From NCBI GenBank assembly GCA_029448655.1, contig JACCLO010000011.1, positions 1,054,001 through 1,118,000 of the forward strand: a stretch of 64,000 nucleotides of DNA. The letters are read 5' to 3'. The notes under the pieces were generated by a model. It worked only from the letters and a program-made list of their open reading frames with translations. It did not search any database and was not told the origin of the DNA. The DNA comes from Wolfiporia cocos (Eukaryota > Basidiomycota > Agaricomycetes > Polyporales > Phaeolaceae). Positions 21,134-33,782 of the stretch are shown here, in pieces. A program made the translations under genes and the position numbers. Within the stretch, counting starts at the first letter, position 1; the number at the start of each line of letters is the position of its first letter.

Positions 21134-21937
21134 GGGGACGTCGCCTAAGTGCGAGAGCACCGTGCCTGGATATGCATTGCACATGCGGGGCCTGTCAACT
21201 ATGTGTTATCGCTCTCCTTGTCGTAGCCCAGTACGCATGCGACAGGACCTGAGTAGCACAAGCATGGCAGGCCGCAGTTTGCGTCGAGGCTTCCGACAGA
21301 ATCGCCGGTCGAGGGTTGTCGATCATCATGCACATGCTTCGCGATGTCAGTATGATGTGACTGGTCGATGTAGCAACATGTTCGGGGGCGATATCCACCT
21401 GTTTTCAGACAAAGTTTTATTTAACGCCCTCGAGCTCTTAAGACATAAGACATGGCGCACCTGTGCGTTGCTCTGTATTTAGTTTCGCGGATTTATCTCC
21501 ATGACTGAAGTCACTCCCTCTGTATATTGCGGCGAGCATCGAGCATCGAGCACAAGAGAGAACCTTGACAATCACATCGTTCACTGAGCGTGACACTTAA
21601 GGTTAATCACCGCTACCGGAGGTAGTGGGTCTTGGAGCGTAAATCGGAACGCAAAAGGTTTCAAAATACCCTTCGGGCTTTAGGGCAGGTGTACTGTTGT
21701 CATTGACGATCCCGGTACATACTCCACGCCGTTATGGCTCCGGCGCACCCATCAATATGCAGTGACCAAGCTCCGGTACTCTGTATACAAACAGCTGATG
21801 TATGCACATTTTCTGCCTAACTGAACTTCCCTTCGCGCACGGACCACGGACCACTGCGCCGCGGCGCCGATCGCCCCAGGTACCGCCGATCACGCGCCGC
21901 ACGCCCCAAAACCCGCGGCGCCGCGCGCGCTATTTCC
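21134..21937. other. Repeat-like, no gene seen
   Basis: Contains the dispersed-repeat end at 21550-21584 (matching 4-38), preceded by ATCGAGCATCGAGC. A GC-rich palindromic stretch (GCCGCGGCGCC) lies at about 21855-21930. No coding sequence is recognised. Confidence 0.35.
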
Positions 21938-22165
21938 ACATGTACCAACTAATTCGGAGTGGCATCTGGGGTGTACTGCCTCTGGACAGTCGGGTACTAC
22001 AGTCCAACCATGTTCCATTAAATAGCTTTGTCTGACATGCGCAGGAACGAAGTTGAAGCCTAGAACCTAGAATTGCACTCACAACCTCGGCAGTCGTATG
22101 TGAGATGCGAAACAAGCAGACCTCAGATGAATGCATACTCATTTTCCTTATCAGAGATACTGGTG
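21938..22165 (-). pseudogene. Cytochrome P450 3'-end relic
   Basis: The minus strand aligns with the last two exons of the P450 gene at 22675-25055. It has an ATCTCTGATAAGGAAAATGAGT counterpart of the GFKFSEMEM exon, then a last-exon copy with YTPQMPLRISW and FNGTW in shifted frames. The frame is broken and upstream exons are absent. Confidence 0.65.
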
Positions 22166-22439
22166 CCGATTGCTTCATTCTGACACTCGGTCGGGCACTG
22201 CACATCTACCGGCGCTGGTTTCTCGCATCATAGCATGCAGCAATCACATACTAAGCGCGTCCTAATAATCAGGTTCGAGGACAGATGCGTATGAGTGCTA
22301 GGTGCGGACAAGCCAATTCTAGCCGTCTCCTTCGATAGGATTACAGAAGTACTCACGCACCGCGACCGCGAACCCTCGACAGCTGTGGCAAGCAGAATGA
22401 AAGACAATTAATGCTTACACCGTTGACCCTAGCTGGCCG

Positions 22440-22600
22440 TGCCAAGTCAAATGGGGTGTAACCCAAAGTTGAAGGCAATGTAGTCTCGGCGCTTCCCATA
22501 TCTGAATACGCGCCGCGAGGCTTGAAAGCTTATATAATATTCACATAACCGTCCGTTAAACCTTAACGACATCACACAGCTTCGCAGACTCGCCGGGGAT
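22440..22600 (-). pseudogene. Orphan F-box promoter block
   Basis: On the minus strand, GGGAAGCGCCGAGACTAC then TTCAACTTTGGGTTACACCCCATTTGA reproduces the region just upstream of F-box copies A, B and D. No F-box coding exon follows. The stretch between it and the P450 stop (22675) shares GGCGAGTCTGCGAAGCTGTG with 37306-37325, where a P450 relic also precedes F-box copy D. Confidence 0.6.
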
Positions 22601-22674
22601 GCTATCAAACGCGTAGACACAAAATTAAGTAAGCCTTCGAGCTTACTGTACATGGACATAAATCAAGCCCAAGG

Positions 22675-25055
22675 TTATGCGCAGGGACCGGTATACCGGC
22701 TGACTTTGAGTGGCATCTGGGGCGTGTTGTCCTCTGCCCCAATAGACGGGTACCACACCCCAGCCACGTTCCACTGAATAGGCTTGTTCGAGAGCTCAAA
22801 AACGAAGTTGGACACGAGGACCGCCAGGACAACCTCTGAACAAAGATGTCAGACGCGACACGGACGCAGACGAGCAGACGCACTCATCTCCATTTCAGAG
22901 AACTTGAATCCACTAGATTAAAATTGTGAGAATGTCGGGAAATCTCGGCACCGAATCTGACGACTTACATGCAAGCCCGTTTCCCTCCCAAGAACGTCAT
23001 CCTGTACGAGCAGGCCTGTTACTAATCTCGCTCAAAGGATCACCCATGGCAACGTACAAGTTCGAATAGACTCCGGGGATAGGCGCATCGCTGACAGCCG
23101 ACGGAAGCGTCGATAACCACCGATGAGGTTTCCATGTCAGGGCATCCTCGCCCCAAAGCGATTTGTTGGTGTTGCATCCGAGGGTGCCTATCACGACTTC
23201 CACACCCTTTGGAATCAGGATCTCCTTCATGATTGTGCCGTCAAGTCCAACGACGGGTTCGCCAAGCGGGACTAAGGCGTCTTGAGTTGGCCTGATAAAA
23301 CGTTAATTTAATGAGCGCTACTCGATTGGCAAACACTGACGCTCGTGATGCCAAGGTGACGAGTGGATAGCTAAACCAACGAAGAAAACTACGATTGAGC
23401 CCTATTTCCAATGATTATGCATGATACATACACTCGTAAGGTCTCCCGACAGATGCCGTCCAATAGAGGTAGCTTGTTCAGTTCGTCGTACGACAAGCAC
23501 TCCGCGGCACCAGAGGACAGCAACTCTTCGCGCAGTTGTGTCTGAACGTCGGGATAAGTAGCCAGCAACTCCAAAATGCATGCGAGCGTGTTGGACGTCG
23601 TATCCGTTGCCGCGAAGATCAGAGCGCTGACCCGCACGTTAGACAACGAATAATCAGCATACACCATAACGCACGTCATCTGAGCGATGAGCTCATGCTC
23701 CGGAAGCTTGTCCGCTTCCGATGCCACCATATTTGCCTTCACTGTATACTCTATCAGCGTCTGCTTGATCGGGAAGATGACGATTGTGCGACTCACTCAG
23801 CACGCTCATGATGTCCTTCCCCTCGCCGATCTGCTTGATCAGCTTCTCGTCGCCCTCGCGTATCGCGGCTTTCTTCGCCTCGTAGATCTCGGTCGAGCGC
23901 GCACCCATCGTGTCGATGATCTTCTTCACTGTCTGCACCCGCTTGGACGGTATCATGTCTAGCACCGCGCGCCGGAACCACGCGGGGCCTAGATTGCTGA
24001 CTAGCGGCATCAGCCTGCGCAGGGCGTCGAGGTACTGCGTCGTCGGGCTGTCGCCCAAGTGTGGACGCCGACCGAGCAGGCGCGTTCAGTCTACGCAGAG
24101 CACTAGCGCGGCGGGTGGCACTCACAAAAGCGCTTTCAGCGCGTCTCCATACTCGTTCGGTACTCTCTCGGTGAGCGGGTCGAACGAGTATCCGAGGCCA
24201 CCTTGGCCGATGAGCTCGAGCGCCGTGCGGCCGCACCAGCCGAGCACGTCTACCTCGCGTTGCTCGTCGCCAATCTCCGCAGCGATAGCATCCCGGAGCT
24301 ATCGATTCATGGAATCAGTGCCGGCGCACACGGAGGACGTCGGGGTGCGAATTACCTTGTGAATGATGTTATAAAATAGAGGGAGCAGGCGACGCATGTG
24401 GTTAACGGAGAAGACAGGGTTGAGCATCTTGCGTTGCTTCCGATGGTGCTCTCCTGAGTTTGTTATGAGTCACTTACCGCTGTCGTGTGAGTACGTGCAT
24501 CCACTTACCCAAGGTAGATGGAAGACCCAGTCCGAATATCAAATAATTCGACCTGAAGACCAACACATTTGTTCAATATCCACCATGCAGACCAGTCTAC
24601 GCACGCAATGAAAGCGTCTGTCTCCTGGAAGACATTCTCCTCCTTGATCAGAATGTGGTGTAACGCCGTTGGATCTGAGATATACAACGTGGGTGTCTGT
24701 GCAGCATATCGTGTTAGCAAAGTTCTAGGATAATGCACTAATATCCATTACCCCAAGGAAGGTACTCAATCTGACGACAGGACCATAGTTGAGGGCTACC
24801 TCTCGCTGAAGAGCCGCATTATGACGAGAGGAGAATTCGGCAATATTTCCTGACATAGTTGAAAGATGAGAACAAGCTTCATTCAGAGGCTAGTGACGTA
24901 CCTGTCCAAAACGACCCGGAGGACGGCCCTGGGATGTTTTGCAACGGCTTGAATTTACGGTATCGGAGGAATATTCTCACGACTAGCAATGCTACAAGGA
25001 GCAGGGAGACCTGGCCCGCGAAAGCATAACGTGCCGTAGACAGCACAGACGGCAT
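22675..25055 (-). CDS. Cytochrome P450 monooxygenase 1
   Basis: Fourteen exons, all with GT..AG introns, read without a stop for about 552 aa: 25055-24902, 24849-24752, 24696-24605, 24552-24509, 24453-24356, 24298-24126, 24047-23797, 23741-23675, 23626-23432, 23370-23341, 23291-23058, 23001-22969, 22912-22884, 22835-22675. An N-terminal membrane anchor (VSLLLVALLVV) is followed by a proline hinge (NIPGPPSGSFW). Then come RKQRKMLNPVFS, the I-helix AATDTTSN, K-helix ETLR, and WKPHRWL (normally PER, here PHR). The haem loop is FLGGKRAC, split from IGFKFSE by an intron. It is an ER-bound haem monooxygenase of unknown substrate. The closest relative in the window is the P450 at 27756-30106. Confidence 0.88.
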
Positions 25056-26982
25056 GATTTATAGGGAGTCTTCAAGCTGTCGCAAGATTGGTGGACGTGG
25101 AGCTTGGTGGACATAGCGTCGATTCCAACTTATAACGAGATCGCTTCGCAGTCACATATACATCACGTAGCTTTTGCTGATTTACGCGGGCCGCGTGCAC
25201 GAGAACTCGCCATGAGCTGTGGAGGAGCGTAATACTCGACCTCGTAATACGCTACAAGGCCAGACTGCCGGGATCAATGTTTCCCGTTCACGACTGTATT
25301 GAAGGCCGTCGGGTCGATAAGCACGGAAATTGATAAAGCGATGAGCATTGGCACACGGATGGCTGGATGTTCCGGATTTCAAGGCTCACTTGAATGTCTT
25401 CTGTTCCTGCAGACATCGTATTAGAATATTTCGCAGCCCGTAGCATGTTTGTCCAGGGCATCAAAGACGGATTGTTCGCTGTGATTCAACCAAGAGCTGT
25501 ACGGCACACGTTCTCACGGTTGAATTTAGCGGAGGTGAAGATGTTCTCTTGCACGTTCTTCTCCCGAGCACGCCAATTCTGATTGGGTCAGGAGGCTTAG
25601 AGTACCCGGTGTTCGTGCCGAACGAAGAGTGTCTCCCAGGCGGCTGCGAGTATCAAAAAAGTCTCATCGTCACGAATCGCCTATCTGTGCATCAATAAGC
25701 GGTTGCACTCCTTCCAGTAGCATATGAAAGCTGTGCAGTTACCTCATTATCCGCCGTGTGATTGCCGTATGATAGTCTGCATCAAATCACTCCGCAGACA
25801 CCTGGCTGCAGAGAAGGTGCAGTCCCTGAGACCTGAGAATGGTCGAAGAATGGTCTTTTACAAGACCACGCACTACCACTACCGTATAGTAGGGCATCAA
25901 CACCAATGTCTAAAACCCTCCGGGGGAAGAGAGCTACGCCCGATTGGGTAACCTTGCGAAGAGAAGGTATTGTAGAAAACGCTGACTACGGTCACCTCAG
26001 GTGTCTGTATCATCTTTCCGGAAAGACTAGGGCGCGGTAAAGTAGCGGAGGCTATATAGCAGCTGCTAATTAGCACATGTGATTGACGATTGACTAGATG
26101 GGCGCAAAATCGGGTGTTCAATACACAGGGCAGATTGCCGGCGGCCGCTGCATGTCGAGCTATGCCGCTGCATCAGACAAACTTAAGTCAGTCTAGATAG
26201 CGATCTGAGCAAGCGGCGACGCAGCAATTCGTCCGAGGGACCTCTTGCAATGTTCGATGACGCGCTGTCGCCATGGGATCGCTCCATAGTAGATTCGCTC
26301 GGCTCGCAGCCACCAGTGCTCTTGGATGTTCCGTCTGACACTATGACAGAGACGACTCACAGGCAGCCCTGTAGAGAAGGAGAAGTACAAGATATGGGGA
26401 AGCTGGGCTGGGACGAGTGGCCTCCGAGCGCCATTGCTAGTTACCTGTTAGGTAGACAGCGATCCTCTTTTCATCTACGGAAGACAGCGAACAACCTCAG
26501 GTATATCAGTTATACCTCGTATGGTTTATCGATCACGAGCAGCGCAAGATTCTGACGAGTAGGCACGAACTGTTGATATCACAGATAGTTACGTCGCTGC
26601 CATTGACAACATTGTGTTCGGAGCGGCATCAGCAAAGTCATGTGCAATTTTCCTGCCAATGCAGCAGTGCTTTAGACCAGGTCCAGTGACGTGTTTTCGA
26701 AACCTTTCTCTGCAGTCATTTCCCAGAATTGAAAGGAGATACGTCAGATGTGGCAAGCGTGGCGACATCAGGTACCAGCGTATCGACACATCACGATCGA
26801 TCGGGCCACCCCGGGATATGATGTGCATATGGCGGGCGCTTCTACACATCATATCGCGCAGGGCAGAGTCAACTCCGTGCACTCGCCCTTCTGCTCGCTC
26901 AATCACAGTCCAACTCACAATGGCTTCCGGTGCAAAGTAGGAGTCGAGCTGTCCGACGCGCGGGCACGCTAACAATTCGAGC
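25056..26982. other. Intergenic between divergent P450 and HIT genes
   Basis: No gene is recognised in about 1.9 kb. Open frames such as 25394-25582 (+) and 26250-26555 (+) have no family features. This spacer should hold the promoters of both the P450 (minus) and the HIT gene (plus). Confidence 0.35.
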
Positions 26983-27580
26983 ATGTCCAGGACATTGGCT
27001 TCGTGTATCTTCTGCAAGATTATCAAGGGTGAGACGCGTTTGATGCCGGTCAACATACGATCGTGAGTCTAGCTCCCCAACAGGAGAAATCCCGAGCTTC
27101 AAGCTGGTAGAAACCGACCTGTCATACTCGTTCCTCGACATCAATCCCTTGGCCAAGGGACATGCGCTCGTCATCCCAAAGTGTACGTCCGACAGTGTCT
27201 CAACATTATAGTGATCGCTCGAACTCCATTGATACTAGACCATGGAGAGAAGCTCCACGACGTCCCCGACGAGTATCTCGTCGACACGCTCAAGGTTGGG
27301 AAGAAGATCGCTGTCGCTGGCGGCTTAGAGAACTACAACATTCTTCAGGTGCGTTAGTGGCCCATTGTCTCGCATGCGGTTTATCTATAGACGGGGATGC
27401 TGACTCTCCATGAAGAACAACGGCCGCATCGCGCACCAGGAGGTTGACCACGTACACTTCCATGTCATCCCGAAGCCGGCTGCCACGGACACCGAGGGAC
27501 TCGTCATTGGCTGGCCGCAGCAAAAGGTCGAGATGGACGAACTGAAGGCACTGCACGAGGAGCTCTTAGCGAAGCTGTGA
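26983..27580 (+). CDS. HNT1: HIT-family nucleotide hydrolase (Hint/HNT1-like)
   Basis: Four exons (26983-27028, 27084-27182, 27239-27348, 27416-27580) encode 139 aa, normal for the family. The start is fixed by MSRTLASCIFCKIIKG, with the CxxC that opens Hint proteins. GEIPSFKLVETD, DVPDEYL and ENYNILQNNGRIAHQ follow. The catalytic histidine triad is HVHFHVIPKP. Hint enzymes hydrolyse adenosine phosphoramidates such as AMP-lysine, in cytosol or nucleus. The gene lies between two P450 genes transcribed from the other strand. The symbol follows the yeast homologue; orthology is inferred from motifs. Confidence 0.92.
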
Positions 27581-27755
27581 TTGCATGCCTGCGAACCAAG
27601 AAGAATACGAGGCCGAGCTGTACCTGCTGACATGTTGTATAATATGTAAAATGGTCCTTGAAGCTGACTATAGTGTCCAGTATACGAAAGAAGTCACTCA
27701 GTACACGACTATCCGCCGGGAAAGATGATGTCTGTTGCGTATGCAAGAACCGGAT

Positions 27756-30106
27756 TCACGCTTTTCCGTCGCTCAATAGTCTGACTTTCAACGGCAGCTG
27801 CGGGGTGTTGTCGTCCTTTCCTACCGTAGGGTATTGCACCCCGGCAGCGTTCCAGGTAATCGGCTTCCATGTCAATTCGAAGCAGAATGTGTACAGCAAG
27901 ACCGACAGGACGACCTCTGCTCAGAACCTGTGGTCAGCATCGATCACGACGAATTTTAATCTAATGCTCACTCATCTCCGTTTCGGCAAATTTGAATCCG
28001 CTGGCAGGAATTAGGTCATGATCGTCAAACGATTAAACCTTTTTCCTAAATCTGCAACTTACATGCAGGCCTTCTTGCCGCCACTGAACGACATCCTGAA
28101 TTGCCATCAGGGATCTTTGCATCGCCGCAGATACACCAGGACTCACAAATGGGAGTACACCCCAGGGGTGGGTGCGCCCGTCACCTTCTGCGGGAGCGGC
28201 GCGAGCCACCGCTCAGGGCGCCACTCCAGCGCGTCCTCACCCCACATTTCCTGGTTCGCGTTCGCACCAAGGATGCCCATGATGATCTCCGTGCCCTTCA
28301 TGACAGGGATCTCGCTCATAATGGTGCCGTCTGTCCCGCGGATGGGCCTGCTTAGCGGGAGGACAGTGTCCTTGTTTGTCCTGACAACAATAAACGGTGG
28401 ATTAGTCGACCGGCGATAGAAAGTGCTGTGCATACACGCGGGTTAGCGACGTGACAGGCGGGTACCTATGCCAGCCGCCGGGAACTAAGGTGAGTGACAA
28501 AGACGGAGGATGCCAGGCAAACATACAGGCGTAAAGTCTCCCTGCACACTGCGTCGAGCAGAGGAAGGTGGTTCAACTCGTCGTAGGAGAGGCCCTCGCC
28601 AGCGCCGGCGTCCAGGATCTCCTTGCGCAGCTGGTCCTGCACGTCCGAATGCTGAGCGAGGAGCTGCAAGATCCGCGCGGTGGTGTTCGACGTGGTGTCA
28701 GTCGCGGCGAACAGGAAAATGCTGTGGCAGGTCATCAGCATGGCAGCGCCGGTGGGGGCTATTCACATGGCACGCACGACATCTGCGCGATGACCTCCTC
28801 CTCCGACAGCCGGTCCTGCGCCGACGCCGCCGTGTTCGCTCGCACTTCCCGCCGCACCTATCAGCCGCACCCATCAAATGTTACGCGACTCCCACTCACT
28901 GAGTATGCTGATGATGTCTTTTCCCCCATCAGCTTCCTGACCCCCCGCGTCCACGCCCTCCATCGCGGCACGCTTCGCCTCGTATATCCCGCGCGCCTTC
29001 GCGTTCATCGTATCGATGATCGCGCGCACGTCCTGCACGGGCGCGTACGGGAGGGAGATGGCGTACGGGAACACGCGCCGGAGGACGATGTGCAGCCGCG
29101 TCAGGCTCGGTCTGCCGCGATCCGCAGCGGCGTGAGCGCACCGTCATGCAGCGAGAGAAGGAGAGGAGGACGCACAGGAGCGCCTTGAGGGCGGCGCCGT
29201 AGCCGTCGGTCGAGTCCGCGTCCCCGACGAGCGGGTCGAACGAGTAGCCGAGCCCGCCCTGCCCGATCAGCTCGAGCGCGGCGCGGCCCATCCAGTTGAG
29301 CACGTCGACCTCGTGCGCGCCGCCGTCCACGCGTGCGGCGATCGCCGTGCGGAGCTGCGGGTCGTGTCCGTGAGCGTGGGTGCGATGCGCGCGGTGCGGA
29401 TGGCCTTACTTTGTGCGCGATGGCGTAGAAGATTGGGAGCATCGTGCGCATGTGTGCCACGGAGAAGACGGGGTTGAGCATCTTGCGCTGCTTGCGGTGG
29501 GCTTCGCCTGCCGTCGGGACGACCCATGCTGAGCTTCCCCTTTGAGATGCAGCTAGGGTGAGGCTCACCGAGTGTGGACAGAAGGCCGGGTCCAAATATG
29601 GTCCGATTCATCCTAGAAGACGCACTAGTTATAGATGCTTGTTGGCGGAAGGTGAGTGCCCCACGTACGCAATAGCCCTCTCGGGTTTCTCAAAAATGTG
29701 GTCCTCTTTTATTACTACGGTGTTCAGTGCCACTGGGTCCGACACGTAGAGTATAGCTCTCTGTCAAGTGTTCCCATATTAGTCTCCCTGTGTTCTGTGC
29801 ATCTGCGACTCAATATACCCCGAATAAACCGCGCATTCTGACAACAGGCCCATAGGTGAGCGCCACATCTCGCTGAAAGTCGCCACAGTCCCGGCCGAAG
29901 AACTGACTCAGGTTACCTGAATATATTATCTACTATACTGACATGTTGATATACTGTGCGGGCAGTCACTCACCCTTCCAGAAGGACCCCGCTGGCGGCC
30001 CAGGGATATTGTCGAACGGAGGCTTCAAGATATTACGAGACACATAATCGCGCAGAATCCAGGATGCTCCGAGGAGCAGCAGCGCGCAGTATACGAGAGT
30101 GTCCAT
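27756..30106 (-). CDS. Cytochrome P450 monooxygenase 2, haem-loop Arg to Lys
   Basis: Starts MDTLVYCALLLLGASW (membrane anchor) and can be read through 14 exons in the same positions and phases as P450 1. Landmarks: NIPGPPAGSFW, RKQRKMLNPVFS, QGGLGYSFDPL, I-helix FAATDTTSN, K-helix ETLR, WRPERWL, and TWNAAGVQYPT near the end. No stop interrupts the inferred exons. The haem-binding loop reads FSGGKKAC where the P450 signature FxxGxRxCxG has Arg; the Cys ligand is present. It is a paralogue of P450 1 with higher GC. Substrate unknown. Stop TGA at 27756-27758. Confidence 0.85.
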
Positions 30107-30983
30107 TGAATGTGATCTTACGCGGAATGAGGACACACACTGCGCATGAAGGGCTGGCTCTATATATGCGATCCCTGCACCCAAGCGCCATAGCGTGGAT
30201 TTTCGTTAGTGAGCGGCGGCCGCCCATACATACCTACGCGGCAATGCGGCACCGCAGAGACGGCGATCAATACATTCAACGATAAATGGCACAGTAGCTC
30301 TGGTACGTGGAGATGCACACCTACAAGCAAAGACGCAATTGTCCGCAGCCGCACCATATTTGGATCACAATTTGAAAACGAGTTACTGAGTTGGTCTATT
30401 ACCCTCAGCGGCGCTGCATCGACGGGCCGAAGTCTTTTGCGTAGTGTGCACCGCTCTCCACGCTTTTTACCGCTGCATGGCGATGAGGCAGTGCTCGTAG
30501 CACAGGAACGAGTTTGTATGTGCAGCAAATCCGGGTCATCCTGCCCGACGGAACCATAGGATGCCTGCCACCGACTTGCCGCGATCATGAGTAATCGGCA
30601 AACAGTCATACATTCAGAGCATAAGCACACGGATACTGTGGAGTGCAGACTCGTAGTGTATGAGCGCTTTATCAATCCATGTGGAAACGATAGTGATTCT
30701 GATTCTAGATTGGGGAAACATCTTGGGCGGCTGTTGCCGCTGATGTCATTGAGCGCTTATTTTCTGTGGCTCTACTACGTCGTATGCATACTACGGGTCT
30801 TAGATCGCTCAGGACATGCGCGTATTGACTTGCTGGATGCATGCATGGTCATCGCTGCCTGTTTATCAAGTGACATGCTGCGCCACTTGGGGCGTGTCAT
30901 GTCCCACAACGTCGTCATAGCTCTGGGCAGTTCCCCCGTAGATATGTACCTCCTGTCCCCCACATTTCATCACACAATCTGCC
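30107..30983. other. Intergenic between divergent P450 2 and PLD genes
   Basis: Likely bidirectional promoter region. The frame 30587-30994 (+) has a hydrophobic stretch but no known features and overlaps the PLD start, so I do not call it. Confidence 0.35.
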
Positions 30984-33782
30984 ATGGTTTCTGAAAGAGT
31001 AAACAACCTAACGCACTCCGACAAGACCCTCACTTTTGCTCTCGCTGCCTCGCCCACGTCGGCGCCAGGCGAGTTGGGCAAGACGCTATACGCAGAACAT
31101 CATCATGGAATACACAAGCCTACTGCGACCGGAGGAATCCTTGCTACCCTCACTGGCATGCTCAAGAACGGGGGTGTGTCAGAGGAAAGCAAGCAAGCTA
31201 CGCGGGACGACGAGCCTTCCCAGGAGGACCTGGACCGAGCAGCGGAATGCGGTCAGTTTGGTAGCAGACCGAGTGATCTCTTTTTGAAGGTGAGTAAATG
31301 CGCCTGCTCGATATTTCCAAGTGCTGCCGTGATATTGCTTGAGACTAGAGGCAGCATAAACATATCATGCTTCGAGCGCTTACATTCGAAACAACGGCTC
31401 AAGCACGCTTGTCGCTCTCCAATATCGTGTGGCAATATGCTTATAACAGAAATCACACGAGTACAGTCAAGCTGCTTAAATGCATAGCACTGGCTCTTGT
31501 TCTCTCCTGTGCATTGCAATGGATAGTGCATCATCTTTGCGAGATGATTGCAGTTTTATCTCTGCAGTTAGCTACGCATTATCACAAATATGTGCAGCTT
31601 GACTGTCCTGTGCATGCTGATCTGTCTTGGATTTTGAATTCTTGAGACAGGAGCTGCCAAAACTACTGGAGCATTTGTTTGAGATGGGTTATAAAATCTC
31701 ATGCTCGCGAGCATCATAGATGTCTCTTAGACGTTTGATAGCTGCCTGAAATCATGAGTTCAGCAAATCTCCTCTTTGCCTTATTACATTGTTGAGCCGG
31801 ACAGAACACTGATGCATTGCATGCCAGATATACCATGATGTACTCAAGACATTAGATGTTGACCCATGGACGGGCTCCGTCTCTCCGCCACTTCTCGGCT
31901 CTCGAGGAGTTGTGAATTTGTCCATAATTTCCGTGTGAGCGCCCACATCTGTTTACTCTCGTTGCACTTACCAATACGCACCAGAATCCCTGACATTATT
32001 CAGCACCACTACGACTGCATCATCCAAGCGGAGCACGAGGTATTCCTGGCAACAAACTTCTGGCAGGCGTCCAAATCCGCGACGAAAATCTGTGATGCGC
32101 TTATTAAGCTCTCGCGGCGCGCACAGGTGAGAGGCAGGAAGGTCGTTGTGAAGCTAATGTACGACCGCGCAAATTTGAGGATGATCACGGAGAGCCACCT
32201 GTATGTCAAGGAGAACGAGTGGGTTCAGGACGAGGTGAAGCTGCCCAAAGAGAGCGACATGCCCGGGATTGACCTCGAAGTGATAAACTTTCACCAGTGA
32301 GCTTGCCTCTCTGCATTCATGACTGTACGTTGTCGGATAACGTATACGCGTGCAGGCCAATTCTAGGCACGTTCCACAGCAAGTTTCTGATCGTCGACCG
32401 TAAGATAGCACTTCTCTGCTCGAACAACATCCAGGACAGGCCGAACATGGAAATGATGGTGCACCTCGAGGGCCCGATTGTCGATAGCATGTACGATATG
32501 GCGCTCGCGAGCTGGTACAAGCCGATGCACCCGCCACTCCCGCTGCTCGGCGAGCCGTTCCAGCGCCCGCAGGAGGGCTACAAGTTCGGGATGGACAACC
32601 GGTACGCGTCGACGCACCTGCTGGACGGAAAGCAAGGCGAGGAGATATTCCGGAGGATGCAACGCGAGGGGCGCGTCGCTGCAGATCAGGACGGCAGCGC
32701 AGATACGGCAGAGGCGGGCGAGGGCTTGCCATTCGTCTCCGGGAGGTACCAGTCGATCGCGGACCACTTCAGTAAGCCTCCTATATGGATCCATGCCGTG
32801 GCACAGACTCACCGACGTGCGGCAGACGCAGGCGACCAGACGACACAAGCGACGGTCCCGTACGACCCGACGGCCGACGAGGACTACACGCCACACATCC
32901 TGCATGCGCCGCACGACGAGGTGCCGATGGCGCTCGTGAACCGGCGGCCGTACGGCAAGCCGGGCAACGACGAGAAGGCGCTCCTGAACCCGCAGGCGTC
33001 GGCGTGGCTCGCGGCGATCAAGTACGCGCGGAAGCGCGTGCTCATCCAGACGCCGACGTTCAGTGCGCCGCCGGTCGTCGATGCGGTGCTGGGCGCGGTG
33101 CGCAGGGGCGTGGAGTGCATTTTGTACGTGGACGTGGGGTTCAATGACGGCGGCGAGGCGCTGCCGCTGCAGGGTGGCACGAACGAGGAGGTGGTGAGGA
33201 AGATGTATGCGCAGTTGACGGAGGAGGAGAAGGAGAGACTGAAGTACCACTGGTATACCGGTATGTGTGTCGGTTCGGAAGGCGCCATGGTACTCAGAGC
33301 GTCGCCCCTTTAGCGCGGGATCAGGTGAAGCCGATCAATGCGCATCTTCAGCAGCGCAATTGCCATGTATGCATGTGGAGTCATTATTGTGACTTGGACT
33401 GACCTTTACATGTATCAGGTCAAGCTCATGGTAGTCGATGACCAAGTCGGGATTCAAGGCAATGGCAATCAAGGTATGCCTCCCTGAGAGCAAGCGGCCT
33501 CAGGTACTTCGTACTCATAGCACGCGTTCAGACGTCCAATCGTGGTATCACAGTTCCGAGGTGAATGTGATGGTCGATAGCCCGGGAATATGCCGCGAGT
33601 GGCTCGACACAATCCACCGCGTGCAACACACGCACTTGCACCGCGTCGGACATGATGGTGTGTGGCGCGACGCGCAAGGCGTTCAGCTTACCGACTCGAC
33701 CGGCGTCACGAGCGGGGTCATGGGCGTGATCAAGGGCGTGCAAGGCAGCATCGCACGTGTGAGGGGAAAGGGTGGGTTCTGA
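30984..33782 (+). CDS. Phospholipase D-like protein (two HKD motifs)
   Basis: First exon 30984-31289 ends PSDLFLK. Later exons are followed at 31856-31934, 31985-32296, 32356-32771, 32826-33260, 33314-33366, 33419-33473 and 33532-33782. Landmarks are SPPLLGSRG, HEVFLATNFWQ and KLMYDRA. The first HKD motif is FHSKFLIVDRK..CSNN (about 32385). A second half follows with PHILHAPHDEVP and GGTNEEVV. The second HKD, HVKLMVVD..GNGNQD, is split after His by an intron (33367-33418). Both catalytic H-K-D sets are intact. The family hydrolyses phospholipid head groups or related phosphodiesters. The link between 31289 and 31856 (about 570 bp) is unresolved and too long for an intron here, so an exon is missed or this part is damaged. 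Confidence 0.8.

Noticed and set aside
21855..21930. GC-rich palindrome as a hairpin regulatory element
   Set aside because: Simple CG-rich composition without a defined stem or conserved copy elsewhere.
23793..24236. Arg-rich minus-strand frame inside P450 1
   Set aside because: It is a shadow frame of exons 6-7; the P450 frame has matching splice sites and motifs.
32363..33250. 295-codon minus-strand frame opposite the PLD gene
   Set aside because: It is a GC-driven antisense shadow of the conserved PLD coding frame, with no motifs of its own.
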